The notes below the pieces were generated by a model. That model had not been told where the DNA came from. It made no database searches and saw nothing but the letters and a program-made list of their open reading frames with translations. Positions 17,539 through 24,151 of a DNA stretch of 64,000 nt are shown here, piece after piece; within the stretch, counting starts at the first letter, position 1; each line of letters starts with the position of its first letter. A program made the position numbers and the translations under genes. The stretch is taken from assembly GCA_036279015.1 (NCBI GenBank), contig DASUJY010000017.1, forward strand, positions 53,139-117,138, written 5' to 3'. This DNA is from DATEOR01 sp036279015 (GTDB lineage Bacteria > Actinomycetota > Thermoleophilia > Gaiellales > Gaiellaceae).

Positions 17539-18071
17539 GCGTTGCGGACGGCCTGGATGATGGTTGTCCGATCGTGATAGCCCTCGAGGCGGGTGCGCAA
17601 TTTCGGCCCGCGTCTGAAGATCAGGACGGTCGGCGACTCCAGGACGTCGTATTTCGCCGCGAGCTTGCCGACCTTCCGGTTCTTCGACACGTCGATGGTC
17701 ACGAAGCCTGCACCGGTGGAGAGCGCGCCGGCGCGAGCCTCGCGCGTCTGGATCGCGTCGTAGGTGACGTTCGGCTTGTAGAAGAGGACGACGACGACGG
17801 GATGACGCGCGAGAGCGGCAGTGAGGGGATTGGAGCGGTGCGCGGTGGCCGGCGGCGACTGATGCTTCGTCGGCGTGGTCGGCGTCGGCTGGGTCTTCGG
17901 GCCTGCCGTCGTCGTGGTCGTCTCGTGCCTGGCGGCAATCCGGGTGGCGATCGCGTCGGCCTCCGAAGAGTCCGGCTTGCTCCGGCTCATCACAAAGGTG
18001 CTCACTGCGAGCCCGAGCACTGCGACGAGGGCGATCGGCGCGAGCACGGACAGACGAAGCTGGGACGCCAT
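17535..18071 (-). CDS. Membrane-anchored thioredoxin-fold protein lacking active-site cysteines
   Basis: A 178-residue protein. The ATG at 18071 gives an N-terminal membrane helix (SVLAPIALVAVLGLAVSTF), then a Thr/Pro/Lys linker to about residue 85. The rest reads as a thioredoxin fold: HPVVVVLFYKP, VTIDVSKN, YDVLESPTVLIF and a final GYHDRTTIIQA helix. Where thioredoxins have CxxC it has no cysteine at all, so it cannot do thiol-disulfide exchange and may act as a chaperone or binding module. It sits beside the pilin gene under a pilus-type promoter. Confidence 0.75.
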   Translation of the reverse strand: MASQLRLSVLAPIALVAVLGLAVSTFVMSRSKPDSSEADAIATRIAARHETTTTTAGPKTQPTPTTPTKHQSPPATAHRSNPLTAALARHPVVVVLFYKPNVTYDAIQTREARAGALSTGAGFVTIDVSKNRKVGKLAAKYDVLESPTVLIFRRGPKLRTRLEGYHDRTTIIQAVRNA

Positions 18072-18078
18072 GGGCTCT

Positions 18079-18106
18079 CTATCGGCAACTCGCGCGTAAC
18101 CCTTAA
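18079..18106 (-). promoter_or_regulatory. Sigma-28-like promoter of the thioredoxin-fold operon
   Basis: Minus strand TTAA (18106-18103), 16 bp, GCCGATAG (18086-18079). The ATG at 18071 is 7 bases downstream. The -35 overlaps the tail of the pilA terminator. Confidence 0.65.
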
Positions 18107-18108
18107 AG

Positions 18109-18138
18109 GAGAGAGGGCGCCTGACGGCGCCCTCTCTC
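18109..18138 (-). terminator. Terminator after the pilin gene
   Basis: A 13-bp inverted repeat: GAGAGGGCGCC (18111-18121) with GGCGCCCTCTC (18126-18136) plus two flanking pairs, loop TGAC. It lies 19 bp after the pilin stop. On the minus strand CCTTTAAGG follows. The T-run is short. Confidence 0.7.
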
Positions 18139-18156
18139 GACCGATAAGCGCGTGCC

Positions 18157-18549
18157 TTACGGACAGCCGCCCGAGGCGATGTCCGACGCAGGGCCGTTCT
18201 TGTGGTAGACGACGTTCGCGTTGTTCGTGCTCTCGATGCAGTACGTCGTCGTGCTCGCGGTGACGACCGACACGTTCTTGATGCCGGCGTCGATCGTCTG
18301 CAGCTCCGCGAGCGTGAGGCCCGAGTAGCCGCTCGCGTGGTCGGCGTAGAACGCCTCGACACCGGGGATCGCCGCGCGCACGTTCGCCTTCGCGGCCGCG
18401 ACTTCTGCGCGGTTGCGGAAGGAGAGGTACGACGGGATGGCGATTGCGAGCAGGATGCCGATGATGATGATCACGACCAGGAGCTCGATGAGGGTGAAGC
18501 CCCCTTCGCTGTCTCGCTGCGTGATCCGCTTGCTGAGCCTCTGAATCAT
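18157..18549 (-). CDS. pilA: Major type IVa-like pilin
   Basis: A 130-residue prepilin. The leader ends at Gly17 in DSEGGFTLIELLVVIIIIG: Phe at mature +1 and Glu at +5, followed by the canonical hydrophobic helix. The globular head has a Cys pair near the end (TYCIES and the terminal GGCP), which would close a D-loop disulfide. Length and signal fit a major pilin. Its RBS is strong (aaggagg) and, unlike its neighbours, it has a 49-base leader, consistent with high expression. It is divergent from pilT2. Confidence 0.9.
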   Translation of the reverse strand: MIQRLSKRITQRDSEGGFTLIELLVVIIIIGILLAIAIPSYLSFRNRAEVAAAKANVRAAIPGVEAFYADHASGYSGLTLAELQTIDAGIKNVSVVTASTTTYCIESTNNANVVYHKNGPASDIASGGCP

Positions 18550-18598
18550 TTGGTGACTCCTCCTTGTCGAGCAATGGGCGTGCGTGGCTCAGCCGGAG

Positions 18599-18626
18599 AT
18601 ATCGGCCTTTCGAGGGCGCAAGGGTT
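18599..18626 (-). promoter_or_regulatory. Sigma-28-like promoter of the pilin gene
   Basis: Minus strand GCCGATAT (18606-18599) with AACC at the 16-bp -35 position (18626-18623). The -10 is excellent; the -35 is poor. The ATG is 49 bases downstream with a strong RBS. Confidence 0.5.
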
Positions 18627-18656
18627 CCCCTCGAACGGGGGATTTTCCAGAGGCTC

Positions 18657-18684
18657 TTCAGGTGCGGGCGCTCCCTGCCGATAG
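18657..18684 (+). promoter_or_regulatory. Sigma-28-like promoter of the pilT2-MNOP operon
   Basis: TTCA (18657-18660), 16 bp, GCCGATAG (18677-18684). The ATG at 18706 is 21 bases downstream behind a ggaggg RBS. Confidence 0.55.
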
Positions 18685-18705
18685 CTGCGGGCGGAGGGAG
18701 CCCCA

Positions 18706-19851
18706 ATGGATGGTCCTGGCACCAAAGCGGAAACGACACAAACGATCGACGACCTGCTCGAGACGACGATTGCTCTCGGCGCATCCGACCTGCACGTGAC
18801 CGTCGGATCGCAGCCGGCGATCCGTCTCAACGGCCGGCTCGAGCGGCTCGAGCAGTTCGGTCGCCTCTCCGCCGACGACACGCAGCGCGTCCTCTACCGC
18901 ATCCTCTCCACGGAGCAGCAGAAGCACCTCGAGATCAACCGACAGATCGACGTCTCGTACTCGATCCCCGGCCTCGCGCGCTTCCGCGTCAACGTCTACT
19001 TCCAGCGCGAGAGCCTCGGCGCCGCCTTCCGCATGATCCCGGCCGAGCTGAAGACGCTCGAGGACCTCGGCCTGCCCCCGCAGCTCCGCGAGCTCTCGAA
19101 GAAGCCGCGCGGCCTCGTGCTCGTCACCGGCCCGACCGGGTCCGGCAAGTCGACGACCCTCGCCGCCGTCGTCGACGAGATCAACCGCACGCGCGACGAG
19201 CACATCATGACCATCGAGGACCCGATCGAGTTCCTCCACCGCCACAAGCGCTGCATCGTCAACCAGCGCGAGATCGGGCCGGACGCCACGAGCTTCGCCG
19301 AGGCCCTCCGCGGCGCGCTCCGCCAGGACCCCGACGTGATCCTCCTCGGCGAGATGCGCGACCTCGAGACGATCTCGACTGCCGTGACAGCGGCCGAGAC
19401 CGGGCACCTCGTCTTCGCGACCCTGCACACACAGGACGCGCCCTCGACGATCGACCGCCTGATCGACGTCTTCCCGGCCGCCCAGCAGGAGCAGATCCGC
19501 GTCCAGCTCGCCGCCACGCTCCAGGGAGTCGTGACCCAGGCGCTCCTGCCGACGGTCGACGGCAAGGGCCGGGTCGCCGCGCTCGAGATCCTCCTCCCCG
19601 ACGACGCGGTCCGAAACCTGATCAGGCAGGCGAAGGTCGAGCAGATCTACTCGGTCATGCAGACCAACGTCGGCCGCGGCATGCAGACCCTCGAGCAGGC
19701 GCTCGTCGAGCTGATCGCCCGCGGGGTGATCACCGAGGAGGTCGCGCTCTCGCGCTCGAGCCGTCCGGAGCAGCTGATCGGCCTCCTCGAGCGAAACGGA
19801 TTGCGAGCCGGCCAGTCGGCTGAGGCAGGTCTCAGGGTGGCTGAGGGCTGA
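18706..19851 (+). CDS. pilT: PilT-type twitching motility ATPase
   Basis: A 381-residue retraction ATPase, closer to canonical PilT than the one at 8641. It has GASDLHVTVGSQPAIRLNG, Walker A GPTGSGKST, TIEDPIEF, Walker B DPDVILLGEMRD and GHLVFATLHT. The AVRNLIRQAKVEQIYSVMQT stretch corresponds to the AIRNLIRE motif needed for retraction in PilT. It heads an operon whose next ATG (pilM) overlaps its stop. Two retraction ATPases suggest separate or cooperative motors, as with PilT/PilU. Confidence 0.92.
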   Translation: MDGPGTKAETTQTIDDLLETTIALGASDLHVTVGSQPAIRLNGRLERLEQFGRLSADDTQRVLYRILSTEQQKHLEINRQIDVSYSIPGLARFRVNVYFQRESLGAAFRMIPAELKTLEDLGLPPQLRELSKKPRGLVLVTGPTGSGKSTTLAAVVDEINRTRDEHIMTIEDPIEFLHRHKRCIVNQREIGPDATSFAEALRGALRQDPDVILLGEMRDLETISTAVTAAETGHLVFATLHTQDAPSTIDRLIDVFPAAQQEQIRVQLAATLQGVVTQALLPTVDGKGRVAALEILLPDDAVRNLIRQAKVEQIYSVMQTNVGRGMQTLEQALVELIARGVITEEVALSRSSRPEQLIGLLERNGLRAGQSAEAGLRVAEG

Positions 19852-20906
19852 TGGCGAAGGAAACCGTCGGCCTCAAGATCGGCGCCTCCTCGCTATCGGC
19901 CGCACGCGTCGAGGTGAACGGCTCTGCGCGGCTCGTCCAGATCGCCCGCGAGCCGATCCCCCGCGGGATCGTCCTCGGAGGCGAGGTCAAGGACGCTGCT
20001 GCTCTCACCCAGGCGCTCAAGTTCTTCTTCAAGCGGCACGGTCTGCCGAAGCGAAACGTCCGACTCGGGATCGCGAACAACCGCATCGGCGTGCGCACGA
20101 TCGAGCTGACCGGAATCGACGATCCCAGGCAGCTCGCGAACGCCGTCCGGTTCCGCGCCCAGGAGGCCCTTCCAATTCCGGTCGACCAGGCCGTGCTCGA
20201 CTTCCAGGTGCTCTCCGAGACCGTCGCGGAGGGGCAGTCGAAGAAGCGCGTCCTCCTCGTCGTCGCCTACCGCGAGCTGATCGACTCGTACGCGCTCGCC
20301 TGCCGCCAGGCGGGCCTCCGGCTCGCCGGCATCGACCTGGAGGCCTTTGCGCTCCTCCGCGCGCTCATGCCCATGGAAGAGCCGGCGGGGGAGCGCAGCG
20401 CCCTCGTCGCGGTCTCGATCGGGTCCGAGCGCAGCACCCTCGGCGTCTCCGACGGCCGCTCCTGCGAGTTCGCCCGCGTGATCGAGTGGGGCGGCATGTC
20501 CCTGACGATCGCGCTCTCGCGCGCGCTCGACATGGAGATCGAGGCGGCAGAGCTCCTGAAGTCGACCGTCTCGCTCGAGGGCGACGGCGTTCCCGACGGG
20601 CTCAGCGCCGAGCAGGCGGTCGCGGCCAGGGAGGCGCTGAACGCGGCGCTTCAGGGCTTCTCGCGCGAGCTCGTCTCCTCGCTGCAGTTCTACCAGAGCC
20701 AGGCCGATTCGCTCGGCATCCGCGAGGTCGTCCTCGCCGGAGGGACGGCGCGGCTCCCCGGCCTCGCGCAGACCCTCAACCGCCTCGTCGGGGTGAACGT
20801 CCGCGTCGGCGACCCGCTCGTCGGCGTCTCCGTCGGCAAGAAGGTCAAGGGCGGGATGCCCGATCCCTCGCTCGCGGTTCCCATCGGCCTCGGGATGGCT
20901 CTCTAG
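19851..20906 (+). CDS. pilM: PilM, actin-like pilus assembly protein
   Basis: A 351-residue actin-fold protein that binds the cytoplasmic tail of PilN. It has the ATP-site motifs GLKIGASSLSAARVEV at the N-terminus, a VAVSIGSERSTLGVSDG phosphate-2 loop near residue 185 and VVLAGGTARLPGLAQTL near 285. The ATG overlaps the pilT stop (TGATG). Length is normal for PilM. It works with PilN/O/P to form the inner-membrane alignment complex. Confidence 0.9.
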   Translation: MAKETVGLKIGASSLSAARVEVNGSARLVQIAREPIPRGIVLGGEVKDAAALTQALKFFFKRHGLPKRNVRLGIANNRIGVRTIELTGIDDPRQLANAVRFRAQEALPIPVDQAVLDFQVLSETVAEGQSKKRVLLVVAYRELIDSYALACRQAGLRLAGIDLEAFALLRALMPMEEPAGERSALVAVSIGSERSTLGVSDGRSCEFARVIEWGGMSLTIALSRALDMEIEAAELLKSTVSLEGDGVPDGLSAEQAVAAREALNAALQGFSRELVSSLQFYQSQADSLGIREVVLAGGTARLPGLAQTLNRLVGVNVRVGDPLVGVSVGKKVKGGMPDPSLAVPIGLGMAL

Positions 20907-20913
20907 GAGCGGC

Positions 20914-21747
20914 ATGGGAATCGACCTGAAGAAGGAGATCAAGCTCTCGGACCTGCTCAAGCGCGGTCCGAAGGAGCCGAAGGCGCCCAAGCCCCCGAAG
21001 GAGAAGAAGCAGAAGGCCGAGAAGCCGCCGAAGGAGCCGAGGGAGCGGCGCTTCGGCAAGCGGGCTCCAAGGGAGAAGGAGGCCGCTCTCGAGCCGAGGA
21101 GCGGGCCGCCCATGCGGGACATCCCGCTCATGCGGGCCTTCAATCTGCTCCCCTCCGAGGAGGCTGTCGCAGCCGAACGGGAGGCGCGCCGCCCGAGCGC
21201 GATCCCGCACGTGATCGTTGCGCTCGCCGGGGTGCTCGTGTTCGCGGCCCTGGCGGCGTTCTACCTCTCTGCGGGCGCGAACGTGACGAAGAAGACCGGC
21301 GAGCTCGACGACCTGCGCGGCGACCTCGCGAGCTTGCAGGTTCCCGAGCAGGAGCCGCAGTCGAACGACGGAGGGCTCGACGTCGACGCGGAGCGCACGG
21401 CGCGCACGGCGGCCCTCTCGGCCGCTCTCGCCGACCGGCTCGCCTGGGACCGCGTCCTGCGCGAGCTCGCTCTCGTCCTGCCGAGCGACGTCACGCTCGT
21501 CACGCTCGACGCGGCCGCGCCGTCACCCGGATCAGCGTCCGCCGGGTCCGGCGCCGCGGTGACGAGCTTCGCGATCACGGGCACCTCGGCGAGTCAGGAG
21601 GGCGTCGCGCGCCTTCTCTCCCGCCTCCAGGTGATCCCGGAGCTCAAGTCGGTCACGCTCGAGTTCTCCTCCAGCTCCGACGACTCTCAGTCCGGGTCCG
21701 TCAACTTCTCGATCTCGGCCGTGGTGCGGCAAGGAGCAGCGGCGTGA
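20914..21747 (+). CDS. pilN: PilN-like pilus assembly protein
   Basis: A 277-residue bitopic membrane protein. The first ~70 residues are a strongly basic Lys/Pro/Glu-rich cytoplasmic tail (KEPKAPKPPKEKKQ), unusual in length. A conserved RAFNLLPSEE motif, the PilM-binding segment, sits near residue 70. One helix follows at about 95-115 and then a periplasm-like domain with a coiled coil and ferredoxin-like fold. It overlaps pilO by 4 bases. Confidence 0.85.
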   Translation: MGIDLKKEIKLSDLLKRGPKEPKAPKPPKEKKQKAEKPPKEPRERRFGKRAPREKEAALEPRSGPPMRDIPLMRAFNLLPSEEAVAAEREARRPSAIPHVIVALAGVLVFAALAAFYLSAGANVTKKTGELDDLRGDLASLQVPEQEPQSNDGGLDVDAERTARTAALSAALADRLAWDRVLRELALVLPSDVTLVTLDAAAPSPGSASAGSGAAVTSFAITGTSASQEGVARLLSRLQVIPELKSVTLEFSSSSDDSQSGSVNFSISAVVRQGAAA

Positions 21748-22385
21748 AGAAGCAGGTGCCCATCTGGCCCGTGATCGGGATCGCGATCGTGATCCTCGCC
21801 GCGGTCGCGTACATGCTCCTCATCCGGCCGAAGAGCAACGAGGCCGCGGATCTCGACGAGCAGATCGCCGAGATGCAGACGAAGGTGACCGCGGCGCGGC
21901 TGGCCTCGAAGCCGGACGACGAAGACCGGGCGATCAAGGTCGCCGACGTCTTCCAGATCAGCAAGGCGATGCCGGACTCCGATGACATGCCGGGGATCAT
22001 CCTCGACCTCAATTCGGTCGCCCGCGCGACGGGCATCAAGTTCGTCTCGATCCAGCCGAGCGCGGCGACGCCGAAGACGGGCTACAGCGCGATCAAGATC
22101 GTCCTCGCCTTCGAGGGCAACTACTTCGACCTGACCGACTTCCTCTTCCGCCTCCGGAACCTCGTCACGGTGCGCGACGGGCGGCTTGCCTCCTCGGGGC
22201 GGCTCTTCACGCTCGACGCGCTCAGCATGAAGCAGGGCGCAGGCGGGTTTCCCGGCATCCACGCCGACCTGACGGTGTCCGCCTACGTCTACGGGGCACC
22301 GGATGCCGCGGCTCCTGCGACGCCGACGCCTCCCACCCCCTCGAACGAAGCGCTGCCGGCGCCTTCCTCGGCAGGCCTGGGCTAA
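21744..22385 (+). CDS. pilO: PilO-like pilus assembly protein
   Basis: A 213-residue bitopic protein: short cytoplasmic N-terminus, helix at about residues 6-27 (VIGIAIVILAAVAYMLLI), a coiled coil, and a ferredoxin-like domain ending near residue 185 with a Pro/Ala tail. It would pair with PilN. Start is GTG at 21744 overlapping the pilN stop; its own stop overlaps the next ATG (TAATG). Confidence 0.85.
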   Translation: MKKQVPIWPVIGIAIVILAAVAYMLLIRPKSNEAADLDEQIAEMQTKVTAARLASKPDDEDRAIKVADVFQISKAMPDSDDMPGIILDLNSVARATGIKFVSIQPSAATPKTGYSAIKIVLAFEGNYFDLTDFLFRLRNLVTVRDGRLASSGRLFTLDALSMKQGAGGFPGIHADLTVSAYVYGAPDAAAPATPTPPTPSNEALPAPSSAGLG

Positions 22386-23038
22386 TGGCCTCGAAGAAAG
22401 CAGAAGCCGCCCTTCTCAAGCAGAAGGAGGCGAAGCAGAAGAAGGTTCTCTTCCTGCTCGTGCCGGTCTTCATCGCCCTGATCGGCTGGCAGGGGCCGAA
22501 GACCTTCAAGGCGCTCACGGGCGGCGACCCGCCTCCACCGCCGGCGACCGCTGCTCCCGCGACCGCGACGACCGTTCCGACGCCGGGCTCGGCTCCCTCG
22601 ACGCCCGGCGCCGGCACGGCCGTTCCTCCGGGCCAGCTGGTCGACACGGATGCGCCGCCGTCGCCCCTCGACGGGCAGCTGACGAACTTCAGCGTCTTCC
22701 CCGGGCGGGATCCGTTCTCCGGCGGGACGACGACCGCGCCCCAGGTGGGCACGACGACCGGCACCGACACGACGCAGGCGGCCACGCCGAGCTCGGCCCA
22801 GATCGAGATCAACGGTCAGGTCGAGGCGGTCTCGGCAAGCGGCACGTTCCCGAGCAGCGACCCGATCTTCAAGCTCGTCTCGCTGACGTCGACCTCCGTG
22901 ACCCTCGGCCTCGCCTCCGGCAAGAACTTCACGAACGGCGATCCCACCGAGACGATCAAGACCGGCGAGACGCTGACCGTGGCCGGCGACGACGGCTCGA
23001 GCTTCTCGATCAAGCTCGTCTCCGTCAGCTCGAACTAG
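22385..23038 (+). CDS. PilP-like protein of the pilus alignment complex
   Basis: A 217-residue protein with a basic N-terminus, a membrane helix at about 20-38 (rather than a lipoprotein Cys as in Proteobacteria), a long Pro/Thr/Ala linker, then a motif FSVFPGRDPFSGG and a small beta domain ending in IKLVSVSSN. Position directly after PilM/N/O supports a PilP-equivalent role. PilP normally contacts the secretin PilQ, which is absent from this window. Confidence 0.65.
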   Translation: MASKKAEAALLKQKEAKQKKVLFLLVPVFIALIGWQGPKTFKALTGGDPPPPPATAAPATATTVPTPGSAPSTPGAGTAVPPGQLVDTDAPPSPLDGQLTNFSVFPGRDPFSGGTTTAPQVGTTTGTDTTQAATPSSAQIEINGQVEAVSASGTFPSSDPIFKLVSLTSTSVTLGLASGKNFTNGDPTETIKTGETLTVAGDDGSSFSIKLVSVSSN

Positions 23039-23057
23039 CGGGCCAAAACGGCCGTGT

Positions 23058-23260
23058 CCGGGGTCAGACCCCGGCCATGTCTCTCCGGTCGCGCGCCCGG
23101 CTCGTCGGTGCCAGGCACCGGGACACGTCCGCCTGGGCGGATCGCGGCCGCATGCAGGAAGAACTCGCGACGCATGCTTCGATGAGGGCGCCGTTTTCGT
23201 CATGTCCCGGTGCCAGGCACCTGTCATGACGTTTCGGGCCATGTCCGGGGTCAGACCCCG
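23058..23260. repeat. Cluster of four REP-like palindromes
   Basis: Two copies of CCGGGGTCAGACCCCG (23058-23073, 23245-23260) flank two copies of GGTGCCAGGCACC (23107-23119, 23209-23221). The inner pair extends in inverted orientation with CGGGACA on the outside of each. Such GTCAGAC and TGCCAGGCA palindromes are typical of REP elements dispersed by RAYT-type tyrosine transposases. They occupy the gap between the convergent pilP-like and pilV-like genes. A short GGCCaaaacGGCC hairpin lies just before, at 23041. Confidence 0.75.
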
Positions 23261-23285
23261 CCCATGGCGGTCGGGGACGCAGGCG

Positions 23286-24083
23286 CTACAGACCCGTCGA
23301 CTCGTCGAAGGCCGAACTGACGCGGGCGTAGACCGGGTACGGGGCGGCATCCCCGCGGACGACGACGCTCACCAGCTTCACGAGCCTGCCGGTCATGGCC
23401 GTCGAGCTCGTGATCTGCTTCCAGGTGATGTACGTGTCGACCTCGTAGGCGTGCCCGTCGGCGCCCGTGACCGTCTTCGTCGGGACGGAGTCCGTGCAGG
23501 GCGCCGTCCCGCAGGCCGGAATGTTCGCGCGCTGCACCCAGTAGACCGTGGCGCCGTTCGCGTGTGCGGCCGCGGTGGTGCCGAGATAGCCGCGCTCGTC
23601 GGTCCCGCTGACCGTCCAGGGAGTCGAGGTCCGCGAGGTGATCAGAATCAGCTCGTCGTCGATCTGGACGATGAACGGCCCAGAGCTTGGGAACCCGGTC
23701 GGGCTCGCCGGTACGGGCACGGTGAGCTGTGAGGACGTGATCGCCGAGGTCAGCGTCGTCGACGCCGCGGTGTCGGTCTTGTAGTACGGCTGGCTCGTGT
23801 AGGTCGAGCCGTAGGCGCCGGACACGACCGAGGCCACGGCGCTCTCGTCGAGCCCGATCGAGTCGTACTTGATCGCGCGGAACTGCTCGATCTCCGAGTC
23901 GGCGATCGCCGCAGCCGTCGTGACCGTGCTTGCCCGCCGGATCTGCACGATCCCGGCCTGGAAGACCGCGAAGCACGCGAAGATCCCGATCAGCATCACC
24001 GTCATCGCGGCGAGCAGCTCGATCATGCCGAAGCCGCCCTCGTCTCGGGCGCGCCGCCGCAGATGTCGGCCCGTTCCAAGCAT
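23286..24083 (-). CDS. PilV-like minor pilin
   Basis: A 265-residue pilin-like protein. The ATG at 24083 is chosen because it lies 8 bases after a GCCGATGA -10 element and leaves a typical 17-residue leader: DEGGFGMIELLAAMTVMLIG, with cleavage after Gly17 and Glu at mature +5. The in-frame ATGs at 24119 and 24095 would start within or upstream of the promoter. The globular part has one Cys pair (PACGTAPCTDS). It is larger than the major pilin, fitting a minor tip pilin. Confidence 0.8.
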   Translation of the reverse strand: MLGTGRHLRRRARDEGGFGMIELLAAMTVMLIGIFACFAVFQAGIVQIRRASTVTTAAAIADSEIEQFRAIKYDSIGLDESAVASVVSGAYGSTYTSQPYYKTDTAASTTLTSAITSSQLTVPVPASPTGFPSSGPFIVQIDDELILITSRTSTPWTVSGTDERGYLGTTAAAHANGATVYWVQRANIPACGTAPCTDSVPTKTVTGADGHAYEVDTYITWKQITSSTAMTGRLVKLVSVVVRGDAAPYPVYARVSSAFDESTGL

Positions 24084-24091
24084 CGCTGCAT

Positions 24092-24119
24092 TCATCGGCA
24101 AAGCACCCTTGACCCTCAA
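24092..24119 (-). promoter_or_regulatory. Sigma-28-like promoter of the PilV-like gene
   Basis: Minus strand TTGA (24119-24116), 16 bp, GCCGATGA (24099-24092). It shares its -35 tetramer with the divergent pilC promoter. Confidence 0.6.
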
Positions 24120-24143
24120 GGCGCGACCGGGTGATGCCGATTT
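24116..24143 (+). promoter_or_regulatory. Sigma-28-like promoter of pilC
   Basis: TCAA (24116-24119), 16 bp, GCCGATTT (24136-24143). The ATG at 24152 is 8 bases downstream. The same four base pairs act as -35 for the minus-strand promoter. Confidence 0.6.
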
Positions 24144-24151
24144 CCGGCGTG

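Noticed and set aside
18139..18147. ACCGATAA resembling the pilus -10 element
   Set aside because: It has no -35 at 16 bp, lies in the terminator region, and no plus-strand gene follows.
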